A stretch of DNA of 64,000 nt from contig NZ_CP030827.1 of the NCBI RefSeq assembly GCF_003597675.1, positions 248,001 through 312,000 of the forward strand, given 5' to 3'. This DNA is from Neorhizobium sp. NCHU2750. GTDB lineage: Bacteria; Pseudomonadota; Alphaproteobacteria; Rhizobiales; Rhizobiaceae. The notes under the pieces were generated by a model. That model saw only the letters and a program-made list of their open reading frames with translations, was not told where the DNA came from and ran no database searches. Positions 57,956-64,000 of the stretch are shown piece by piece (positions within the stretch are counted from its first letter, which is position 1; the number at the start of each line of letters is the position of its first letter). The position numbers and the translations under genes were made by a program.

Positions 57956-58398
57956 AAAGTACGCTACGCCTCTCGCTGAAATCCGGGGAAAAGATCTTCG
58001 TCAACGGTGCCGTCCTACGGGTGGACCGGAAGGTCTCGATCGAATTCCTCAACGATGTGACGTTCCTGCTGGAAAACCATGTTCTTCAGCCGGAGCAGAC
58101 CACGACGCCGCTTCGCCAGCTCTATTTCATTGCCCAGATGATGCTGATCAATCCCGAGGGCAAGGAACATTCGATGGCGCTGTTCCGCAAGTCGATTACC
58201 ATGCTCATGGCCTGCTTCCAGAACGAGGAAGTCCGCTCCGAGCTGAAGCGGATCGATACGCTCGTGTCTTCTGGACGTCCCTTTGATGCTCTGAAGGCGA
58301 TCCGGGCTCTCTATCCGGTGGAAGAAGCGATTCTGAACAAGAACGAGATCACGCCCGCAGCCGTCATGGAGTTGCGAAAGGAAATTGCGCTATGGTAG
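57952..58398 (+). CDS. flbT: FlbT flagellin mRNA regulator
   Basis: 148 residues. FlbT signatures: [37 protein letters not shown] and [10 protein letters not shown]. In Caulobacter, FlbT binds the 5' leader of flagellin mRNA and lowers its stability. Candidate targets are the shared leader elements of the four flagellin genes here. Its end overlaps flgD by 7 bases. Confidence 0.93.
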   Translation: MKSTLRLSLKSGEKIFVNGAVLRVDRKVSIEFLNDVTFLLENHVLQPEQTTTPLRQLYFIAQMMLINPEGKEHSMALFRKSITMLMACFQNEEVRSELKRIDTLVSSGRPFDALKAIRALYPVEEAILNKNEITPAAVMELRKEIALW

Positions 58399-58823
58399 AC
58401 GCGGTAGGTTCTTCGACGTCCACGACGTCAACGACGTCGTCCTCTGCTTCGGCAACCGCCTCTGCGGCTGCGTCGCTGAACTATGACGACTTTCTCCAGC
58501 TGCTGATCGCACAGATGCAGAACCAGGATCCGACCGATCCGATGGACTCTTCCACGCAGATCTCGCAGCTGGCGACCTTCTCTCAGGTTGAACAGACGAT
58601 CCAGACGAACTCGAACCTGGAAAGCCTGATCAGCCAGTCCAACCTGTCGAACGCCTCGTCCTATATCGGCAAGACGATCAGCAGCGCGGATGGCAAGACG
58701 ACCGGGGTGATTGCTTCCGTCGAGGTCAATTCCGACGGCCTGTCGGCGACGACTACCGACGGCGACACGATTGCCATCGAGGACGGCATCACGATTTCGA
58801 GCACGTCTAATTCTTCCTCTTAA
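58392..58823 (+). CDS. flgD: FlgD hook cap / hook assembly protein
   Basis: 143 residues: Ser/Thr/Ala-rich start, then the FlgD signature ([38 protein letters not shown]) and a small C-terminal beta domain. Shorter than enterobacterial FlgD, as the Ig-like domain is reduced. Needed as the cap for hook growth. Confidence 0.92.
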   Translation: MVDAVGSSTSTTSTTSSSASATASAAASLNYDDFLQLLIAQMQNQDPTDPMDSSTQISQLATFSQVEQTIQTNSNLESLISQSNLSNASSYIGKTISSADGKTTGVIASVEVNSDGLSATTTDGDTIAIEDGITISSTSNSSS

Positions 58824-58906
58824 AGAACTGTGCCGAATCTCTTAAGGTCTGAATGCTGCCGGTTTGTCGAAGCATACGACCGGCCGATACTTAAGGGATA
58901 GACACG

Positions 58907-59173
58907 ATGAATGAGGCAGACGCGCTCGATATCATGCGCAACGCCGTTTGGACCGTGCTGGTTTCGGCAGGGCCGGCGGTGCTTGCCGCAATGGTTGTCG
59001 GCGTCACCATCGCCCTGATCCAGGCGCTGACCCAGGTTCAGGAGATGACGCTTACCTTCGTGCCCAAGATCGTTGCGGTCATGCTGGCGGTTGGCCTGTC
59101 CGCCTCCTTTATCGGAGGTCAGATCAACCTGTTTGCAGATCTTGTTTTCTCCCGTATTCAAAACGGTTTCTGA
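58907..59173 (+). CDS. fliQ: FliQ export gate protein
   Basis: 88 residues, two membrane helices (AVWTVLVSAGPAVLAAMVVGVTIALIQALTQVQE; KIVAVMLAVGLSASFIGGQI). Standard FliQ. In Sinorhizobium flhA and fliR follow directly; here an octapeptide-repeat gene follows instead. Confidence 0.95.
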   Translation: MNEADALDIMRNAVWTVLVSAGPAVLAAMVVGVTIALIQALTQVQEMTLTFVPKIVAVMLAVGLSASFIGGQINLFADLVFSRIQNGF

Positions 59174-59447
59174 CTGCATTTGCTTGTGCCGGAGCATGAC
59201 GACCGGCGTGCGCAGGCGAAATTCTGACAATGTGACGGATTTTTCGTGGTTGGCCCATTTCGACCAGCCTCGCACAAGGCAGTTTTCCTACATCCTGAAG
59301 CAGCAGCCGGCATAATGGCCGATTGAAGCTCGCCTTAAGTCCCGGGTCGGCAAGGCCAGCGGCCTGGAGATCCGATGACGGTTTCTATGATGGCGGGAAG
59401 TCAGTCGGATTGTTTTCGGCATTTGATCAAGCGTCAAGGCTCCGTTC
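59174..59447 (+). other. Intergenic region before the giant repeat gene
   Basis: 274 bases, no gene supported. It may hold a promoter for the repeat gene; no clear terminator for fliQ. Confidence 0.4.
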
Positions 59448-62400
59448 ATGACTTCTACTATTTCTTCGCTTAGCGTCACGCAGATCAGAACGCTTTCGAC
59501 GACGGCGGTGGCAGCATGGTCGACGGAGGATGTGGCATCGCTGACCACCGCGCAGATCAAGGCGCTGTCTTCCGAGCAGATTGCTGCTCTCGATACCGAA
59601 GACATCGAGACTTTCTCCACCACCCAGCTTGCAGCGATTTCGAACAGCGCCATTATTGGTCTGACGATGGATCAGCTCGCGGTCCTGAACTCGGTGGCGA
59701 TTGAGAGCCTGACGAGCGGCCAGGTTGCTTCTCTGACCTCATCGCAGTTGGACGCGCTGACGACAGACCAGGCTGAGGCTTTGACATCCTCGCAGGTCAA
59801 GGCGCTGAGCAGCGCCCAGCTTGCTGCATTGACGACTGCAGATATTGCCACATTCTCTACGGATGACATGGCAGCCATCAACTCGGCGGCCATTTCAGGT
59901 CTCTCGACCGCGGCCATCGCGTCGCTGACCACCGCTCAGGTCGCCGCCCTTTCTTCGGCGGCGGTCGGTCGGTTGACCACGGATCAGATCGCCGCATTCT
60001 CCACGAAGCAGATCGCGGCCTTGACCACTGCCCAGGTTGGCGCGCTGAAGTCTGTCCAGGTTGCGGCTCTCGGCACGGACGATATTGCCGCAATGTCGAC
60101 GGGCGATATTGCGGCCCTCAGCAACAGCGCTGCGACAGGATTGACCTCCGCCGAACTTGCCGCCCTGACGACTGCTCAGGTCGCGGCTCTCAGCACCGCT
60201 GCAATTGCAAGCCTGTCTTCGTCACAGATAACCGTCCTGTCCACCAGTCAGATCCGGGCACTGACGACAGATCAGGTAGCCGTCCTGAAAGCGGCCCAGA
60301 TCGCAGTCCTCGGCACAGGCGCTATCAGCGCCATGTCCACCAGCCAGATCGCATCGCTCGGCACAGGCGCCGTAGCAAGCCTGACCACTGATCAGGTGGA
60401 TGCATTGTCGACCGCCCAGGTATCTGCCCTCACGGCGGCTCAGCTTGGAATGATCAAGGCGACGCAGATCGTCATCCTGTCGACGGCCGAGATTGCAGCT
60501 CTGTCGACGGACCAGATCGCGGCCCTGTCCACCAAGGCGATCGCGGGCCTGACCACCGACCAGATCGGTGCCCTTTCGACCAGCCAGGCGGGTGCGCTGA
60601 CATCCGACCAGATCAAGACCTTGTCTTCGATCCAGATTTCGGCGCTCGGCGCCGACGACCTTGCGACCTTCTCGACCGCCGAGATGGCGGTGATCACCAG
60701 CAAGGCGATTGTGGGCCTGGCGACGGCCATCGTCGCATCCCTGTCGACGGCGAGCCTCGCCTCGTTGAGCACCACTGCCGTGGCGGTTCTCTCCACTGAC
60801 CAGATCGCAGCTCTATCCACCGCCCAGCTTGCCGCGCTGACCACCCGTCAGGTCGCAGCCCTCAGCTCGGCGCAGACTGCCGTTCTCGATGCGTCGGATC
60901 TGGATGCATTCTCGACCGCAAGCATTGCCGCACTCAGCAGCAAGGGCGCCGTGGGTCTCAGCACCGATGTCATGGCATCGCTATCCACCGCCCAGATTGC
61001 GGCGTTGAACACGTCGGCTGTCGCCCATCTGACGACGCTTCAGATGGGCGTTCTGTCGGTTGAACAGGCCGAGGCTCTTTCGACTGCCCAGGTCACAGTG
61101 CTGAGCTCCAAGCAGCTTGCCATGCTGAGCGCCGAACAAATCGCAACATTCTCGACCGACGAAATCGCTGCGATCACCAAGACCGGAGTGACCGGGCTGA
61201 GCGAAGATGCGGTGGCATCGTTGTCGACTGCGCAGATCGCAAGCCTCGGCTCCAGCGCGGTTGCCAGCATGACCACTGCCCAGATCGACATCCTGTCGTC
61301 GGCCCAGATTGCCAGCATGACCACGGACCAGATCAGGGCGCTGAAGACGGGTCAGGCCGTTGCTCTGGGTAGCGACGGCGTGGCCGCGCTTTCCACTGCT
61401 CAGATAGCGGTATTGTCGACCGCTGCCATTGCCAGCCTCACCGTTCTTGAGGTCGCGGCGCTTGACTCCAGTCAGGCAGAAGCCCTGACGTCATCGCAGG
61501 TCAAGGTTCTGAGCTCGAAGCAGATCGCGGCTTTTGATGGCGACGATATCGCAACCTTCTCGACCAGCGACATGGCGGCCATCAGCAGCAGTGCCATTAC
61601 CGGCCTTGCGACGAACATTGTCGAGGCACTCTCGACCGCACAGCTCGCGGCCCTGAGTACAAGCGCCTTCGCAGCGATGACGACCGACCAGGTCGCCGTC
61701 CTGACGAGCAGCCAGATTTCGGCGCTGACCACCGCGCAGGTCAAGGTTCTGACATCTGCGCAACTTGCGGCAATCAATCCTGACGACTTCATCGCGCTTT
61801 CCGCCACGTATCTTTCGGCAATCAGCAGCAAGGCGATCGCCGGTCTACCGACCAGTACCATCGCAGCCCTTTCGACCGCTCAGGTCGCAGCGCTGAGCAC
61901 GACCGCGATTGCGGCCATGTCGACTGCCCAGATCGCGGCACTGTCCATCGATCAGGCCACCGCCATGACCACCGCTCAGGTCAAGGCTCTGACCTCGAAG
62001 CAGATAGGCACGCTTTCGACCGACATTCTGGCCGCCTTCTCCACGGCGCAGGTCGTTTCCCTGTCGACGGCTGCCGTCGCCAATCTGACAACCGAACAGG
62101 TCGGAACCCTGTCCTCCGCCCAGATTGCCGCCCTGTCCACGGCGCAGGTCGCATCGCTGACCTCCACGCAGATGGAAGCGCTGGATGCCGATACGATCAC
62201 CGGCTTCTCTGCAGCCCGCATATCCGTTTTGAGCGCTTCCGCGGTCTCCGCCCTCTCGACGGAAGTCATCGCGGCTCTTTCGACGACGCAGATCGCGGCG
62301 CTGAGCACGTCCGGCGTAGCAAATCTCACGACCGATCAGATTGCTGCTCTTTCGACGGCACAGGTCGATGCTCTGTCGACACTGCAGATCAGCGTTCTGA

Positions 62401-64000
62401 AGACGGCGCAACTGTCGGCGCTTTCCAGCGATGACCTTGCAACCTTCTCGACTGCGGACATGGCGGCAATCGGCACCAAGGCGATTTCCGGCCTGAGCAC
62501 CAGCACGATCGCTTCCCTGTCGACCGCACAGATTGCCGTTCTGAGCGCAAGTTCCGTTGCCAATCTGACGTCGGACCAGATCGAGGCGCTGTCGTCTTCG
62601 CAGATCGCGGGCCTTTCGACGAAACAGATTTCCTCACTCACCTCCACGCAGATGGCGGCGATGAGTGCCTCCACCTTGTCGGATCTCGGCTCCGATCAGA
62701 TCGCAGCCATAAGTACGAGTGCTGTCCGCGGCCTTTCCGACGATCAGTTGTCGACGCTGACGACAGCTCAGGTCGCGGCAATGTCGACGAACCAGATGGC
62801 GGTGCTGACTTCGGCACAGATATCTGCGTTCGGCACCGACGACATGGCGGCGCTTTCCTCCGACCAGATCGCGGCATTGAGCACGGCGGGCGTGGCCGGT
62901 CTTTCCACAAGACAGGTCGCCGCTCTCTCGACCACGCAGGTCGCGGCCCTGACCTCGACACAGGTCGCCGTCCTCAACGCCGACCAGCTGGAAACGCTGG
63001 ATGCGTCCGATCTGGCGACTTTCACCACCAAGGAAATGGCAGCGCTCACATCGAGCGCCGTTTCCGGCTTGACGACTGCCGTCATCGCAAGCCTCTCGAC
63101 TGACCAGGTTGCTGCCCTGAGTGCCACTGGCGTAAAGGGCCTCAGCACCAGCCAGATCTCTGCCCTGTCGACAAGCCAGACCTCGGTCATGACGACCAAG
63201 CAGATTGCGGCGCTCAGCTCCGATCAGTCCAATGCGCTTGGCACGGACGACATCGCGAGCTTCTCCACGGCTCAGATTGCCGCATTCAGCACCGCCGGCA
63301 TCACCGGTCTGACGACGAAGCAGGTGGCGGTACTCTCGACCGCTCAGGCCGCGGCGCTGACCTCCGTCCAGGTCGCCGCATTGAGTTCGGCGCAGATCGC
63401 CGTCATCGGCACGCAGAACATCACGACATTCTCGACCGCCGACGTTGCGTCTATCAATACTGATGCGGTTTCCAGCCTGACCACCGACGCGATTGCGGCA
63501 CTGTCGACAAGCCAGATTGCGTCGCTCAGCACCAGTGCCGTTGCATCTCTGACGACCAAGCAGATTGCCGCCTTGAGCACCGGCCAGGTTGCGGCCTTGT
63601 CGAGCAAGCAGGCTGCGGCGCTCACCTCGCAGCAGATTGCGGCGCTGACTGCCGATGATCTTGAATCCATGTCGACCCTGGCACTGGCAGCCATCAGCTC
63701 CAGCGCCATCGCCGGCCTGTCGACGACAACCCTGGCATCGCTCTCGACCGAGATGATCTCCGATCTCGGTACAGCGGCTATAGCCGGCATGACGACCAAG
63801 CAGATCGCGGCACTCAGCTCCGATCAGGTCGAGGCGCTGACCACCAAGCAGGTCGCCAAGCTGACCTCGGCGCAGGTTGGTGCCATGACCACCGGTGAAA
63901 TCGCCGCTCTGTCCACGCTGCAGATCTCCGCTATCGGCACGGCGGGCATATCGGGCCTGTCGAGCACGCAGGTGCAGGCGCTTTCGACGGCTCAGACAGA
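59448..64000 (+). CDS. Giant octapeptide-repeat protein (3' end outside the window)
   Basis: Open from the ATG at 59448 to the right edge, at least 1,517 codons, no stop (I followed the frame line by line through most of it and at the right edge). It lacks a Sec signal. After MTSTISSLSVTQIRTLST it is an almost uninterrupted array of 8-residue units with consensus [AS]-L-[ST]-[ST]-x-Q-[IV]-[AS]. Period is 24 bases. Every ~10 units a variant appears (for example ATFSTDDMAAI..AISGL), giving an 80-residue super-repeat. No cysteine seen, hardly any aromatics, acidic rather than basic. S/T-T-x-Q is a helix capping pattern, so stacked short helices, or else a solenoid, are possible. Function unknown; adhesin-like or flagellum-associated surface protein is a guess. 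It follows fliQ by 274 bases. Confidence 0.85.
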   Translation, partial: MTSTISSLSVTQIRTLSTTAVAAWSTEDVASLTTAQIKALSSEQIAALDTEDIETFSTTQLAAISNSAIIGLTMDQLAVLNSVAIESLTSGQVASLTSSQLDALTTDQAEALTSSQVKALSSAQLAALTTADIATFSTDDMAAINSAAISGLSTAAIASLTTAQVAALSSAAVGRLTTDQIAAFSTKQIAALTTAQVGALKSVQVAALGTDDIAAMSTGDIAALSNSAATGLTSAELAALTTAQVAALSTAAIASLSSSQITVLSTSQIRALTTDQVAVLKAAQIAVLGTGAISAMSTSQIASLGTGAVASLTTDQVDALSTAQVSALTAAQLGMIKATQIVILSTAEIAALSTDQIAALSTKAIAGLTTDQIGALSTSQAGALTSDQIKTLSSIQISALGADDLATFSTAEMAVITSKAIVGLATAIVASLSTASLASLSTTAVAVLSTDQIAALSTAQLAALTTRQVAALSSAQTAVLDASDLDAFSTASIAALSSKGAVGLSTDVMASLSTAQIAALNTSAVAHLTTLQMGVLSVEQAEALSTAQVTVLSSKQLAMLSAEQIATFSTDEIAAITKTGVTGLSEDAVASLSTAQIASLGSSAVASMTTAQIDILSSAQIASMTTDQIRALKTGQAVALGSDGVAALSTAQIAVLSTAAIASLTVLEVAALDSSQAEALTSSQVKVLSSKQIAAFDGDDIATFSTSDMAAISSSAITGLATNIVEALSTAQLAALSTSAFAAMTTDQVAVLTSSQISALTTAQVKVLTSAQLAAINPDDFIALSATYLSAISSKAIAGLPTSTIAALSTAQVAALSTTAIAAMSTAQIAALSIDQATAMTTAQVKALTSKQIGTLSTDILAAFSTAQVVSLSTAAVANLTTEQVGTLSSAQIAALSTAQVASLTSTQMEALDADTITGFSAARISVLSASAVSALSTEVIAALSTTQIAALSTSGVANLTTDQIAALSTAQVDALSTLQISVLKTAQLSALSSDDLATFSTADMAAIGTKAISGLSTSTIASLSTAQIAVLSASSVANLTSDQIEALSSSQIAGLSTKQISSLTSTQMAAMSASTLSDLGSDQIAAISTSAVRGLSDDQLSTLTTAQVAAMSTNQMAVLTSAQISAFGTDDMAALSSDQIAALSTAGVAGLSTRQVAALSTTQVAALTSTQVAVLNADQLETLDASDLATFTTKEMAALTSSAVSGLTTAVIASLSTDQVAALSATGVKGLSTSQISALSTSQTSVMTTKQIAALSSDQSNALGTDDIASFSTAQIAAFSTAGITGLTTKQVAVLSTAQAAALTSVQVAALSSAQIAVIGTQNITTFSTADVASINTDAVSSLTTDAIAALSTSQIASLSTSAVASLTTKQIAALSTGQVAALSSKQAAALTSQQIAALTADDLESMSTLALAAISSSAIAGLSTTTLASLSTEMISDLGTAAIAGMTTKQIAALSSDQVEALTTKQVAKLTSAQVGAMTTGEIAALSTLQISAIGTAGISGLSSTQVQALSTAQT
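59448..64000 (+). repeat. 24-bp / 240-bp tandem repeat array
   Basis: The DNA of the giant gene repeats with a 24-base unit that never leaves frame over about 4.5 kb (about 190 units). Marker variants (ttctcgacc-type codons for FST) recur at spacings of mostly 240 bases (10 units), with some at 168 (7 units) and longer gaps. Units are degenerate at DNA level, so the array is old rather than freshly expanded. Confidence 0.85.

Noticed and set aside
59672..63799. Many long leftward ORFs (50-150 codons) antisense to the giant repeat gene, rich in Ala/Val/Ser/Asp.
   Set aside because: They arise because the 24-base unit is free of stops in the antisense frame as well. They are as repetitive as the sense strand, broken at irregular places, and show no independent protein signal.
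59448..64000. CRISPR-like or intergenic satellite array.
   Set aside because: The period of 24 bases has no unique spacers, and the reading frame is kept throughout with amino acid conservation, so it is coding.

Overview
This window is the flagellar and chemotaxis cluster of a Rhizobium-group alphaproteobacterium (Rhizobiaceae; Rhizobium, Neorhizobium and Sinorhizobium-like). The family is shown by the rhizobial gene order and by lineage-specific genes: visN/visR, rem, motC/motE, flaF/flbT, cheT, several short flagellins, and a che operon with two cheY genes. I cannot name a species. Base composition is GC-rich, and operons are tightly packed with many 4-base ATGA overlaps.

Layout. 1-6567 (+): chemotaxis operon, entered in the last 47 codons of a STAS-like gene, then cheY1-cheA-cheW-cheR-cheB-cheY2-cheD-cheT. 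6710-10177 (+): fliF, then the LuxR-type master regulators visN and visR. 10212-17853 (-): flgF-fliI-orf186-motA-fliM-fliN-fliG-flhB (read right to left). 18071-24218 (+): flgB-flgC-fliE-flgG-flgA-flgI-motE-flgH-fliL-fliP. 24749-27543 (-): an unrecognised 154-residue protein and a TPR/GT41 glycosyltransferase. 27899-32482 (+): four flagellin genes, the first three each followed by a strong terminator. 32667-39082 (+): a FliH-like gene, motB, motC, fliK, a lytic transglycosylase and rem. 39235-41439 (-): a DUF1217 repeat protein. 41795-46605 (+): flhA, fliR and genes I read as FliJ-like, FlgJ-like, FlgN-like and a second FliL-like protein. 46719-52383: an accessory glycan block (GT2, UDP-galactopyranose mutase, polysialyltransferase-like, DUF707). 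52870-59173 (+): a second rem, then flgE-flgK-flgL-flaF-flbT-flgD-fliQ. 59448 to the right edge (+): a giant open reading frame of more than 1,500 codons made almost entirely of octapeptide repeats.

How it works together. VisNR activates rem, and Rem activates the structural classes (known in Sinorhizobium). The export gate (FlhA, FlhB, FliP, FliQ, FliR) with ATPase FliI, and probably the cryptic FliH and FliJ, builds rod, hook and filament. MotA/MotB/MotC, with chaperone MotE, drive rotation. CheA phosphorylates CheY1 and CheY2, and CheT probably dephosphorylates CheY. FlaF and FlbT set flagellin output.

Most noteworthy: (1) the octapeptide-repeat giant with a 240-bp higher-order period; (2) a near-identical ~934-bp duplication carrying all of rem plus its leader, bracketing a 13.5-kb block and giving a rearranged order (rem1-flhA block-rem2-flgE block); (3) a shared CCGG-N6/7-CCGG-[AC]ATG[TC]CC leader element about 30 nt before flagellin start codons, with nested small ORFs; (4) two separate glycosylation loci inside the cluster; (5) cryptic FliH, FliJ, FlgN and FliL-like candidates. 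All identifications are by reading sequence; no search was run.
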